A DNA stretch of 15,594 nucleotides. Origin: Flavobacterium sp. (GTDB lineage: Bacteria > Bacteroidota > Bacteroidia > Flavobacteriales > Flavobacteriaceae). Shown here in pieces: positions 1 to 9,300 of the stretch. The notes below the pieces were generated by a model. That model saw nothing but the letters and a program-made list of their open reading frames with translations. It did no database searches and was not told where the DNA came from. Numbering within the stretch: position 1 is the first letter of the stretch; each line of letters begins with the position of its first letter. The position numbers and the translations under genes were made by a program. The stretch is taken from the NCBI GenBank assembly GCA_019105125.1, contig JAHRWO010000339.1:1-15594 (forward strand), written 5' to 3'.

Positions 1-723
1 TTTTCCTTCATAAAAAGCAGTTTGAACAGCATCGGCTAATCTGTTATAAAATTCTTCTTCGTCTTTGACTACAATTCGATCAACGATAAGTAGAATGTCT
101 TTATTATCTAATTGATGTTGATCTATGGTATCCAAACGAACTATTTCGTTATCTACTAAAATACGTGCAAAACCTTGTTGTAATAAGACTTTTAATTTGT
201 CCTCCAAAGCTCTTCCATCCTCTAAATGAATAGGGGCAAGTAGTAACCATTTGCTATCTAGAGCAAATTCTTTGATATCATTAATAACATCCGAAACAGT
301 ATCTTTTTTTACTTCTTTACCTGAAATAGGAGAGTAAGTTTTACCAATTCGGGCAAAGAGAAGTTTTAAATAATCATAAATTTCGGTTGAAGTTCCAACG
401 GTGGAACGTGCATTACTGGTATTTACTTTTTGTTCAATTGCGATTGCGGGTGCAATTCCTTTAATGTATTCTACTTTTGGTTTGTCTAATCTTCCTAAAA
501 ACTGTCGCGCATAGGAGGATAAACTTTCTACGTAACGACGTTGTCCTTCAGCATATAAAGTATCAAAAGCTAAACTCGACTTTCCAGACCCAGAAAGTCC
601 AGTAATTACAACTAATTTATTTCTTGGAATAGCTACGTCTAAATTTTTAAGGTTGTGCAATTGAGCCCCTTTAATTAAGATATTTTTTTTAGGTTCCAAA
701 GAAGAAAAATCGGGTTTTGTCAT
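1..723 (-). CDS. uvrA: UvrA, excinuclease ABC subunit A (N-terminal 241 residues, cut by window edge)
   Basis: UvrA is the DNA-damage-recognition ATPase of nucleotide excision repair, working in the cytoplasm with UvrB and UvrC. The minus-strand frame reads from an ATG at 723-721 and stays open to base 1, so only the N-terminus is present out of a usual length near 940 residues. It shows the UvrA start pattern ([19 protein letters not shown]), the Walker A loop GLSGSGKSS at residues 42-50, then [20 protein letters not shown] and [10 protein letters not shown], which are hallmark UvrA strings. Around residues 130-135 it reads YSPISG where the E. coli protein has a Cys-Pro-x-His motif, so that cysteine is absent here. 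It is divergent from the glucan genes and probably unrelated to them in function. Identity is very secure. Confidence 0.97.
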   Translation of the reverse strand, partial: MTKPDFSSLEPKKNILIKGAQLHNLKNLDVAIPRNKLVVITGLSGSGKSSLAFDTLYAEGQRRYVESLSSYARQFLGRLDKPKVEYIKGIAPAIAIEQKVNTSNARSTVGTSTEIYDYLKLLFARIGKTYSPISGKEVKKDTVSDVINDIKEFALDSKWLLLAPIHLEDGRALEDKLKVLLQQGFARILVDNEIVRLDTIDQHQLDNKDILLIVDRIVVKDEEEFYNRLADAVQTAFYEGK

Positions 724-743
724 GGCTGATTTTAAAAGATTTG

Positions 744-751
744 CAAAGATA
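744..751 (-). promoter_or_regulatory. Candidate Bacteroidetes -7 element for uvrA
   Basis: On the minus strand this reads TATCTTTG, an exact match to the Bacteroidetes -7 consensus TAnnTTTG, 20 bases upstream of the uvrA ATG. The implied 5' leader is very short. I see no well-spaced -33 TTTG partner, so support rests on one short motif in AT-rich DNA. Confidence 0.4.
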
Positions 752-851
752 ATTAATCTAATTAAAGTTAGAGTTAATCTTTGAATTCAAATTTTAATTT
801 TCTATAAAATGATAAAAAATAGGGTTTATTTTTAAATTATTTTTCCAAATC

Positions 852-873
852 ATAACTATACAATAACTATACA
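852..873 (+). repeat. Perfect tandem 11-bp repeat, candidate operator
   Basis: ATAACTATACA occurs twice back to back (852-862 and 863-873), so the copies lie about one helical turn apart on the same DNA face. The core ACTATACAA (855-863 and 866-874) reappears inverted as TTGTATAGT at 975-983. The arrangement suits a dimeric or cooperative DNA-binding protein, but a chance repeat in AT-rich DNA is possible. Confidence 0.5.
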
Positions 874-974
874 AATAGGTTAAAAGATGTAAAAAAATAT
901 TTTTTAAATACTTGATTTGCAATTAAATAATTAAATTTTATTCTTTTTTGTTTTCAACCTTATAAAATTTGATA

Positions 975-990
975 TTGTATAGTTTGTATA
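975..990 (-). repeat. Inverted copies of the ACTATACAA core
   Basis: TTGTATAGT at 975-983 is the exact reverse complement of the ACTATACAA core of the tandem repeat at 852-873. It is followed at once by a partial second copy, TTGTATA, at 984-990. The pair lies 79-94 bases upstream of the start codon at 1069, where a regulator site or core promoter is expected. Function is inferred only from position and symmetry. Confidence 0.4.
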
Positions 991-1068
991 TATGTTTTAA
1001 TAATTGTGTACAATTTTTATCATTTAAATTTACATTTAATAAAATTTTACTAAACAAAATTAAATATT

Positions 1069-3141
1069 ATGAAAAAAATTACTTTTTTATTATCAATTAT
1101 GTTTTGTTCACTAGGTTTTTCTCAGAATTTAGTAACAAACGGCGATTTCCAGACGGGTATAGCCACCCCTTGGTATGGGAATGCGGCAAACCCTGTAGAT
1201 CTAGGTTCCGGTAATTTCGCCAATCAAGCTAATGTAACAACAGTGGTAAATCCATTTGATGTGAACTTAAGTCAAAACATAAATTTGGAGAGTGGGAAAA
1301 CTTACACTTTGACTTTTGACGCATTTACAGACGCTACAACTGTCTCTCGTACTATAGTTGTTGGTTTAGGTCAAAATAATGCTCCATGGGGTGCTTTAAC
1401 TGCATCGCCCACATTAACATCTACACCTCAGACCTTTACCTATCAATTCACAATTAATTATGGTGATGCCGTAGCTGATAGAGTACTTTTTGACATGGGA
1501 GCAGCTTTAGGTTTTGTTTTTATTGATAATGTTTCTGTTACTGAAGTTGTAAATGCGTGTTCAAACGGAGTTCAAGATGGAACAGAAACTGGAGTTGATT
1601 GTGGTGGTACTTGTTCGCCTTGTTCAACCTCGGTTCCTACAACAAATGCTCCAATTCCAAATCGTTCTCAGTCCAATGTGGTTTCTGTTTTTAGTGATTC
1701 TTACACTAGCATCGCTGTAAATATGAATCCAAATTGGGGACAAAGTGGTACAGTTAATCCTACTTTTACTGTTTCAGCAGGAAATAACATTCTAGCTTAC
1801 ACAAATTTTAATTATCAAGGAACAGAAGTTACACCAACCAATTTATCAGATATGGAGTATCTTCATGTAGATGTGTGGTCTGATGCTAATCCTTCAAGCA
1901 CTATTTTACAAGTTAGTCCTATCAGTAGCGGTGGAGGAACTACAGAAGTTTTAGTTACTATCAACCATGTTCAAGGACAGTGGTATAGTGTTGATATTCC
2001 AAAATCTTCTTTTACAGGAATGACTTGGAATAATGTGTTTCAATTAAAATTTGCAGCTAATGGTCCGGGAAGTACAGTTCCAGCGAACTTTTATTTTGAT
2101 AATATTTATTTTTGGAAAAATTCAGCAGATCCTGCAACAGATGCTACACTTAGTGATCTTAAAATCGACGGAACTACTATTTCAGGATTTGGTTCTGCTA
2201 CAGAAAATTATACTTACGAATTGTTAACGGGAACTACAACCGTACCTCAAATTACTAGTGTAACTACAACTAATGCATCAGCTACTCATGTAATTACGCA
2301 AGCTACAAGTATTCCAGGTGCAGCGACAGTAGTTGTTACTTCTTCTAATGGTTCTACAACCAAAACATATACTGTTAATTATGTTCTTACTGGGCCAACA
2401 ACAAACGCTCCAACGCCACCTAATAGAACTGCTTCGAGCGTAATTTCTTTATTTAGTGATGCTTATACTAATGTAGCTGTTACAGAATGGTCAACTTCTT
2501 GGGATGATTCAAATATTCAAGACATAACGCTTTCAGGCAACAATATGAAGAAAATTAATTTCGGTAATTTCTTAGGAGTTCAATTAGCTAATTATATTGA
2601 CGCTACTGCAATGACTCATTTTCATATGGATTATTACATTGATGCTGGTGTGAATTTGGTTGGAAAAGTTCTTAACCCAAAATGGTCTAACCACGCAGGA
2701 CAAGCCGGAGAAACTTCTGCTTTATTGTTAACACATTTACCTAATACTACAGGTTCATGGGTGTCTATTGATATTCCTTTAACTGACTTTGCAGGATCTC
2801 AAACAAGAGCAGCTTTATACCAATTTTTATTAACTTCTAACTTAGGGTCTGTTTATGTAGATAATATTTATTTACATGACAACACTGTATTATCATCAGA
2901 CATTTTTAACTTAGCAAAAGTGAAGTTATATCCAAATCCAACATCTAATGTTTTAAATGTTGAGTCAATTGGAAATATTCAAAATATTGCTATTTATAAT
3001 GTTTTAGGTCAGGAAGTTATAAATAGACAGATAAATCAAAATACAGTTAGTTTAGATGTTTCTGATTTAAACGCAGGTATTTATATTATCAAAACCATGG
3101 TTGATGGAAATGTATCTTCAACTAAATTTATAAAAGAGTAA
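1069..3141 (+). CDS. T9SS-secreted multi-module carbohydrate-binding protein (no catalytic domain seen)
   Basis: A secreted binding protein of 690 residues. A Sec signal peptide (1-19, cleavage after GFSQ) is followed by a CBM4/9-type jelly roll at about 20-160 (start NLVTNGDFQTG, end FVFIDNVSV). Next comes a Cys-rich linker at about 163-187 with the pattern CxxGVQDG...GVDCGG.C.PC. Module A (about 190-350), a cadherin-like beta-sandwich (about 352-440) and module B (about 443-605) follow, then a T9SS type A sorting domain from about 612 (VKLYPNPTSN...NVLGQEV...GIYIIK). Modules A and B resemble each other and the C-terminus of the lipoprotein at 9456. No acid catalytic pair or hydrolase fold is apparent, so I infer a released or cell-surface glucan-binding factor. 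The start is fixed by the signal peptide. The downstream terminator suggests its own transcript. Confidence 0.85.
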   Translation: MKKITFLLSIMFCSLGFSQNLVTNGDFQTGIATPWYGNAANPVDLGSGNFANQANVTTVVNPFDVNLSQNINLESGKTYTLTFDAFTDATTVSRTIVVGLGQNNAPWGALTASPTLTSTPQTFTYQFTINYGDAVADRVLFDMGAALGFVFIDNVSVTEVVNACSNGVQDGTETGVDCGGTCSPCSTSVPTTNAPIPNRSQSNVVSVFSDSYTSIAVNMNPNWGQSGTVNPTFTVSAGNNILAYTNFNYQGTEVTPTNLSDMEYLHVDVWSDANPSSTILQVSPISSGGGTTEVLVTINHVQGQWYSVDIPKSSFTGMTWNNVFQLKFAANGPGSTVPANFYFDNIYFWKNSADPATDATLSDLKIDGTTISGFGSATENYTYELLTGTTTVPQITSVTTTNASATHVITQATSIPGAATVVVTSSNGSTTKTYTVNYVLTGPTTNAPTPPNRTASSVISLFSDAYTNVAVTEWSTSWDDSNIQDITLSGNNMKKINFGNFLGVQLANYIDATAMTHFHMDYYIDAGVNLVGKVLNPKWSNHAGQAGETSALLLTHLPNTTGSWVSIDIPLTDFAGSQTRAALYQFLLTSNLGSVYVDNIYLHDNTVLSSDIFNLAKVKLYPNPTSNVLNVESIGNIQNIAIYNVLGQEVINRQINQNTVSLDVSDLNAGIYIIKTMVDGNVSSTKFIKE

Positions 3142-3163
3142 TTTTATCATAATCATTATATAC

Positions 3164-3193
3164 AAGACTGTCATTATTGACAGTCTTTTTTTT
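3164..3193 (+). terminator. Rho-independent terminator after the CBM protein gene
   Basis: A perfect 10-bp stem, AAGACTGTCA (3164-3173) with TGACAGTCTT (3178-3187), closes a TTAT loop and runs into further T residues to 3193. It lies 22 bases after the stop codon at 3141 and separates this gene from the regulator. Confidence 0.9.
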
Positions 3194-3223
3194 AAATCAT
3201 TTTTTTTTAAAAACAATATTATA

Positions 3224-3231
3224 TATCTTTA
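3224..3231 (+). promoter_or_regulatory. Weak -7-like element before the regulator gene
   Basis: TATCTTTA matches TAnnTTTG except for the last base and lies 19 bases before the ATG at 3251. No TTTG -33 partner is visible in the preceding T-rich stretch. A promoter is expected here because a strong terminator lies just upstream. Confidence 0.3.
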
Positions 3232-3250
3232 GTTTTTAATAACATTTAAA

Positions 3251-6061
3251 ATGCAATTTTTTAAAAATCTGTTTAGGCTTTCGTTGTTGTTTTTTTCTGT
3301 GTTTTCTATGGCACAGCAATTACCTCCAATAGTTAAATATTCTAAAGATGTCTATAATGCAGGAATTCAAAATTGGATGATTTCTCAAGACAGTCACCGA
3401 TTTATGTATTTCGCAAATAATGAAGGATTGTTAGAATTTAATGGCTCGAAATGGATTTTGAATCCATCTCCAAACGAAACAATAATTCGATCGGTTAATT
3501 GTATAAATGATAGAATTTATACGGGTTCTTTTATGGAATTTGGGTTTTGGAAAAGAGCACAAAATGGAAAATTAGTTTACACTTCATTAAGTAATTCTAT
3601 CAAAGATAAAATTAATGAAGATGAACAATTTTGGGGTATTATTCCTTTTGACAATTGGATACTTTTTCAATCTTTAGAAAAAATTTATGCCTACAATACC
3701 AAAACAAAATCATTTACAATTGTTGACCCAAAAAGTACTATTCTAAAAGCTTTTAAAACATCCAACGGAATTTATTTTCAAACGGCAAAAGGATTATACG
3801 AAATAGATCAAGGCAAAAGCAAGTTGTTTTTGAGTAACGATATTATTAATCAAAACAAGGTGATTAATATATTAGATACAGCAGAAGGATTACTTTTAGT
3901 GACGCAAAAGCAAGGAATTTTCAGATATCAAAATGGTCTTTTGACTAGATTTATTACGAATATTGATGCTGAAATTCAGCAAAGTAATATCTATAGTAGT
4001 CAAGTATTGTCAGATGAAAGTATCGCTTTAGGTTCTATCTCAAATGGTATCTTTATTTTATCGAAAGAAGGAAAACTAATTTATCATATTACACAAAATT
4101 CGGGATTGAGTAATAATACAGCACTATCTCTTTTTGAAGATGCTGATAAAAATTTATGGATTGGACTAGATAATGGAATCAATTGTATTAATCTTAAATC
4201 ACCTGTAAAAAGTTACCTAGATAATACTGGAATTTTAGGAACTACTTATGCATCAATAACTCATAACAATAAATTATACATTGGAACGAATCAAGGATTG
4301 TTCTGTAAAGATTTGAATTCGTCTTCTAAGTTTGAATTTGTTCAAAACACAAAAGGACAAGTTTGGAATTTGTATTCCTATCAAAACACGCTTTTTTGCG
4401 GACATGATTCGGGAACTTTTATAGTAAATGGAACTAGTGCCAATTTAATTTACAATGCATCCGGGACTTGGAAATTTGTTCCGTCTTCTCCAGGAAGCAA
4501 TCTTCTTTTACAAGGAAATTACAATGGGATTTCGGTTTTAGAAAAGAAGAATAATAGTTGGGTTTTCAGAAATAAAATCAAAGGATTCAATTATTCGTCA
4601 AAGCATTTTGAAATTTTGAATGCAAAAGAAATTTACGTAAGTCACGAATACAAAGGAGTTTACCGATTTGCAGTTGATAATCAATTAACAACCGCTTCCA
4701 ATATTTTTAAATTTAAAAACCCTGATAAAGGTAAAAATGCTTCTTTAGCTAAGTATAACAATCAAATTTACTTTGCATCTAAAGAAGGGGTTTTTAAAAT
4801 GAACAATGCTACAAAAGCTTTAGAAAAAGATAAGTCTTTAAGTGCTATGTTTCAAAATGATGAATATGTAACAGGAAAAATGATAGTTGACAAATCAAAT
4901 AAACTTTGGTTCTTTACAAAAAATTATATTCACTATTATTCATCCGGAAAATTATCTTCAGAATTAAAGAAAAGTAGCTTGCCTATTCCTTCTTCATTGA
5001 CCAATTCCATGCCAGGATATGAGAATATCCTTCAATTAAGCGATGATAATTATTTGATTGGAACAACAGATGGTTTTTACATTTTAAAAAATAACGATTT
5101 TAAATTCAATAATCACAAAGTTTCAATTTTTGCGATTACTAATAATACCGTGAATACTAAATCTGCCAATGTTTCAATTTCTGAAGAGGGTAGTTTTGGT
5201 TACGATGAAAATAATTTAGCTTTTTACTATGCTGTTCCAGAATTTGATAAGTACATCAATGCGGAATATCAATATAAATTGGAAGGCTTACATGATGATT
5301 GGAGCGATTGGTCTTTTAATTCACAAGTAGTTTTTGAAAACTTACCTGCTGGAGATTACGTTTTTAGTGTTCGAGCAAAAGTTGCTAATTCTATCACGGA
5401 GAATGTGGCAACATACAAATTTGAAATTAATAAGCCTTGGTACGCAAATAATTTTGCTGTGATAATTTACATCATCCTTTTAATCATTTTAGGGTATTAC
5501 ATTCACAAGTTTTACACTCTTTATCACGAAAAGAGACATCAAAGAATCATTGCTGAAAATAATATTCTCTTAGAACTAAAAGAGTTGGAAAACGAACAGC
5601 AAATCATGAAAATTAAAAATGAACAGTTGGTTCAAGATGTAGATAAGAAAAATAAAGAGCTGGCGGTTACTAATATGAATTTGATTAAAAAAACCGAACT
5701 TCTTAACATCATCAAAGCCGATTTAAAAAACTCAACCGATAGCTCAACAAATAGGAGCATTAAATCGGTAATTTCTACTATTAATAAAAATGTTAAGGAA
5801 GAAAATACTTGGAATATTTTCAAAGAAGCTTTTGACAGTGCGGATAACAATTTCTTGAAGAAAGTAAAAGAGAATCATCCAACTTTAACACCTAATGATT
5901 TGCGTCTTTGTGCTTATTTACGATTGAATTTATCTTCTAAAGAAATAGCTCCTTTACTTAATATTTCAGTTAGAAGTATTGAAATAAAGCGATATCGTTT
6001 GCGTAAAAAAATGAATCTTCCGCATGAAACGGGTCTTGTTGAGTATTTATTGGCGATTTAA
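3251..6061 (+). CDS. Membrane-spanning propeller/Y_Y_Y sensor with LuxR-type HTH output, no kinase
   Basis: A 936-residue one-protein signal transducer and the likely local regulator. Residues 1-22 are a signal sequence (cleavage near SMAQ). About 25-640 is a two-component-regulator-type beta-propeller; one clear blade reads DADKNLWIGLDNGINCINL near 297-315. A Y_Y_Y domain follows at about 650-728 (AEYQYKLEGLHDDWSDW...FENLPAGDYVFSVRA). One membrane span is at about 735-755, a Lys/Glu-rich coiled coil at about 760-830, and a LuxR/GerE-type HTH at about 875-933 (LTPNDLRLCAYLRLNLSSKE, then a recognition helix near SVRSIEIKRYRLRKK). No histidine-kinase H-box, ATPase or receiver domain is present. 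This predicts a periplasmic sensor acting directly on DNA from the membrane. Its place between two glucan-linked units suggests it controls one or both, which is inference. Confidence 0.88.
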   Translation: MQFFKNLFRLSLLFFSVFSMAQQLPPIVKYSKDVYNAGIQNWMISQDSHRFMYFANNEGLLEFNGSKWILNPSPNETIIRSVNCINDRIYTGSFMEFGFWKRAQNGKLVYTSLSNSIKDKINEDEQFWGIIPFDNWILFQSLEKIYAYNTKTKSFTIVDPKSTILKAFKTSNGIYFQTAKGLYEIDQGKSKLFLSNDIINQNKVINILDTAEGLLLVTQKQGIFRYQNGLLTRFITNIDAEIQQSNIYSSQVLSDESIALGSISNGIFILSKEGKLIYHITQNSGLSNNTALSLFEDADKNLWIGLDNGINCINLKSPVKSYLDNTGILGTTYASITHNNKLYIGTNQGLFCKDLNSSSKFEFVQNTKGQVWNLYSYQNTLFCGHDSGTFIVNGTSANLIYNASGTWKFVPSSPGSNLLLQGNYNGISVLEKKNNSWVFRNKIKGFNYSSKHFEILNAKEIYVSHEYKGVYRFAVDNQLTTASNIFKFKNPDKGKNASLAKYNNQIYFASKEGVFKMNNATKALEKDKSLSAMFQNDEYVTGKMIVDKSNKLWFFTKNYIHYYSSGKLSSELKKSSLPIPSSLTNSMPGYENILQLSDDNYLIGTTDGFYILKNNDFKFNNHKVSIFAITNNTVNTKSANVSISEEGSFGYDENNLAFYYAVPEFDKYINAEYQYKLEGLHDDWSDWSFNSQVVFENLPAGDYVFSVRAKVANSITENVATYKFEINKPWYANNFAVIIYIILLIILGYYIHKFYTLYHEKRHQRIIAENNILLELKELENEQQIMKIKNEQLVQDVDKKNKELAVTNMNLIKKTELLNIIKADLKNSTDSSTNRSIKSVISTINKNVKEENTWNIFKEAFDSADNNFLKKVKENHPTLTPNDLRLCAYLRLNLSSKEIAPLLNISVRSIEIKRYRLRKKMNLPHETGLVEYLLAI

Positions 6062-6063
6062 AC

Positions 6064-6099
6064 ACCTCACCAATACCTATTTTTACCTATACATCACCT
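6064..6099 (+). repeat. Helically phased ACCT motifs downstream of the regulator gene
   Basis: ACCT occurs at 6064, 6075, 6085 and 6096, with spacings of 11, 10 and 11 bases. The middle pair extends to TACCTAT (6074-6080 and 6084-6090), and the third runs into CTATACA (6087-6093), the core also found in the repeat upstream of 1069. One-turn spacing is typical of regulator sites. Each motif is short, so the evidence is modest. Confidence 0.35.
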
Positions 6100-6201
6100 T
6101 AACATTTTGAATTTAACTTACATTTTAGATAGTATTTAAAATCTTTTTTTGTTAGTTAAATCAATGTTTTGTTGGCTTTTTACTAGGTTTCTTCTTTCTT
6201 T

Positions 6202-6236
6202 TTTGCGATGTATGTTTTTTGTTGAGGTTAATTTTG
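6202..6236 (+). promoter_or_regulatory. Candidate promoter of the glucan operon
   Basis: TTTG (6202-6205) and TAATTTTG (6229-6236, an exact TAnnTTTG) are separated by 23 bases, at the long end for Bacteroidetes -33/-7 promoters. The start codon at 6327 would then have a leader of roughly 85 bases. This is the best candidate in the 265-base gap between the regulator and the first operon gene. No clear terminator follows the regulator stop codon, so some read-through is also possible. Confidence 0.42.
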
Positions 6237-6326
6237 TTAAAAATGTAATAATTACTAGTTATTTTTATGAAATCATTAGTGAATTCAATTTTTATATAAT
6301 ATTAATTTTTTAAATCCATACAACAA

Positions 6327-9300
6327 ATGAGAAAAATTATTTTGTCATTAATCTTTTGTTACTCCTTTACTATGTATGCTCAAACCGAGAAAGTAGTAAT
6401 CGAAAATAACGATTCTGGAATGAAACTTAAAGTCGATGGTAAAGATTTTATGGTCAACGGAATGAACTGGGATTATTTTCCAATTGGTACCAATTATTCC
6501 TACAGTCTATGGAATCAATCAGATGACTTTATTCGTCAAGCATTAGATGACGAAATGGGTTTACTTCAAAATATGGGAGTAAATTCTATCCGAGTTTATA
6601 CAGGTATTCCAAAAAAATGGATTGAGTACATCTACACGAATTATGGTATTTATACCATGTTAAATCATTCTTTTGGTCGTTATGGTTTAACAATTGATGG
6701 AGTATGGAAACCCAACACAGAATATTCAGATGCTAAAACTCGTGAACTTTTGCTAAAAGAAGTTACACAATTGGCTTCGGAATATAAAGACACTAAAGGA
6801 TTGCTTTTATTCCTATTAGGAAATGAAAACAACTACGGATTATTTTGGGATGGTGCTGAAACAGAAGATATTCCTATTCAAGATAGAAAATCAACGGTTA
6901 GAGCTCGTGCTATGTACAAATTGTTCAACGAAGCTACAGTAGCCATGAAAGCAATTGATTCGAATCATCCGATAGCAATTTGTAATGGAGATTTACTTTT
7001 CCTTGATATTATTGCAGAAGAGTGTAAAGATGTGGATGTTTTCGGAACTAATGTTTATCGTGGTGTTTCTTTTGGTGATTTATTCGAAAGAGTTAAAAAA
7101 GAATATGGTAAACCGGTTTTATTCACAGAGTTTGGTGCTGATGCTTTCAATGTTCTATCGAATCAAGAAGATCAAAATGCGCAAGCTTTCTATTTAAAAG
7201 GAAACTGGAAAGAAATTTACGAAAATGCTGCAGGTTTAGGTAAAACTGGGAATGCAATCGGAGGTTACACTTTTCAATTTAGCGATGGTTGGTGGAAATA
7301 TGGGCAAACAAAAAACTTAGACATTCACGATTCAAATGCATCTTGGTCTAACGGTGGTTATCAAAAAGATTTCATCGAAGGTCAAAATAACATGAATGAA
7401 GAATGGTTTGGAATCTGTGCTAAAGGTCCAACAAATGAAAAAGGACATTATCAATTATATCCAAGAGCAGCTTACTATGTTTTAAAAGACATTCACAAAT
7501 TAAATCCGTTTAAAGAAGGAATTAATACGCAAGTTGTAAACACGCATTTTGGTGAAGCCAATCTAATGGATGCAGCTTTAAGAGCTAGAGGAGATAAAGC
7601 GGCTTTGTCAGCTAACGATGGTGGAATTATTAAATTAAGTAATTTAAGAGCAGAATTTACAACCTTTAGTACAGGTGGAAGTTTAATTACTACGCCAGAA
7701 GCAGATGACCCTAATACAAGTACGTATCCAAACAGATTAGGTTTTGATCATATGCAATCTTATTTTATAGGTGTGGAAGGAAATCCATCGGCTAACATGA
7801 AAGCAAATGTGAATTTCAATATTCTTGGAAATGTTGCTACAAATCCAATTAATGAAATTTTTTACGAAAACAGAGGTCGAGCACAAAATATAGTAACTGA
7901 CGAAGGTGAAGTTTTTACCAATGATGTTAACCGTGTTCAAGTTTACAATGCTTCTTACAAATGGACGGCTAAAGACTTTGAATTAAGAGGTTTCTACAGA
8001 ACCGGTCATTACCACTGGGGTTATGAAGGCGATTTCTTCGGATTATATCCTGAAGCGAACTACGGTCCAAACCTAGATATTTACAACGGAGAAACATTAG
8101 GTTTCGAAATTGATGGAAGAGGAGACTTAGATGGATTAAAAGCTGCTTTTGGTCCTCAATTGTGGTGGGGAGCCAACCCAGCTTACTTATTGAAATACAA
8201 CAGAAAAATTGGAAAATTCAATACTGCGGTAGTGTATCATGAAGATATTTCTAGAGCAGCACAAGCAGTAACCTCAATTTTTATCCCACAGCCAAAAACA
8301 AGAAGAGCAACCGTTTATTTCCAAACTAAACTAGGTAATTTAGGAATTGAATTTGGAGGTATCTGGGGAGGTCAACCATTAAACGGAAGAGAATTCCAAA
8401 TGATGGATGGTGATGTAGTAAAAGTGGATAAAGTAAATAACAAAGACAATTGGGGTGGTAAAGCGAAACTTACTTTTTCTAAAGGAAGATTCAACGCTTA
8501 CACGCAAGGAGCTATCCAAGGTTTAGTTGCAAACGGTGGTGGCGATTACACTCAAACTTTTACTGGATGGAGATTGAAAGATAGCGGAAGTGGAAACCAA
8601 ATGAACTTCTTAGCTGGTTTTACGTATAATGTGAATTCAAACTTACAAATAGCACCGAATTTCTTATGGCAAAAACCACTTGTAGATGCAATGCCTGATG
8701 GTGTTGATGCTCCAGGAAGATTAAGAAATATTTTAGATGATCCATTTATCGTAAGAGCCAATCGTGAAACTGTTGGAGGAGAGTTATTATTAACTTACGA
8801 CCCTACACCAGGAACTTGGATGTACGAATGGAATAATGATATGGTGGAAGACGCAAAATTTGCTTTCAGTACTGGTTTTGTGTACCGTCATTTACCAACA
8901 ACAATGGACGCTGCCATCGGATTTTTATCAAACAGAACGCAATTTGCATTTGAACGCTCAGCACCCGCAGAAGATTTATGGGAATCAAATACAAGAATTG
9001 TTTCAAAAATTTCTCCTGATTTAGGACTTATTGCCAACATATATTTTGGTAACGGTCAAGCAAATGGAGATTCTCAAAGGACAATTAATAGATCTGGTGG
9101 TGATGTAAGAATGATTTACAAAAAAGTAAAAGTGGTTTCATCTTTAAAATTTAATGATTGGGGACCTTTTGATTACCACAGAGACTTTAACTTAACATTC
9201 CCTGTTCAAAGTTCGATCGATATTTCAACATCAGTAGGAAAACCAAGTTGGTTCATCTTACCAGACACTAGAATTGGTATCATGGGAATTTGGCGCTCAC

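Larger units (their letters stand above)
724..1068. other. Intergenic region between divergent uvrA and the CBM protein gene
   Basis: These 345 bases are extremely AT-rich and hold no credible gene. A short plus-strand frame starting at 969 runs into the next gene out of frame and has no family features. The region contains the uvrA -7 candidate, an 11-bp tandem repeat (852-873), inverted partial copies of it (975-990), and a 14-bp A6-TA-T6 palindrome at 892-905 that may bend DNA. I could not place a convincing TTTG/TAnnTTTG promoter for the gene starting at 1069. The nearest strings (around 963-971 and 979-986) are off by one base or out of spacing. Confidence 0.6.

Noticed and set aside
892..905. 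A6-TA-T6 palindrome as a terminator or regulator site
   Set aside because: It is pure A/T in an AT-rich spacer, with very weak pairing. At most it bends DNA.
969..1214. A plus-strand frame of 81 codons overlapping the start of the CBM protein gene
   Set aside because: It lies in a different frame from a gene with a clear signal peptide, begins in AT-rich intergenic DNA, and has no recognisable family features.
1558..1630. Cys-rich linker in the CBM protein as a zinc-binding or catalytic site
   Set aside because: The CxxGVQDG...DCGG.C.PC pattern is a common linker between modules in secreted Flavobacteria proteins and gives no evidence of catalysis.
5632..5850. A minus-strand frame opposite the regulator's coiled-coil region
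   Set aside because: It is the antisense shadow of Lys/Glu-rich codons in a well-supported gene. No start context or domain supports it.
3251..6061. Reading the regulator as a hybrid histidine kinase
   Set aside because: Propeller and Y_Y_Y domains suggest it at first, but no H-box, ATPase motifs or receiver domain occur between the membrane span and the HTH.
7737..9024. Several short frames on both strands inside the glycosidase-barrel gene
   Set aside because: The main frame carries signal peptide, catalytic motifs and barrel strands throughout, and the short frames have no independent support.
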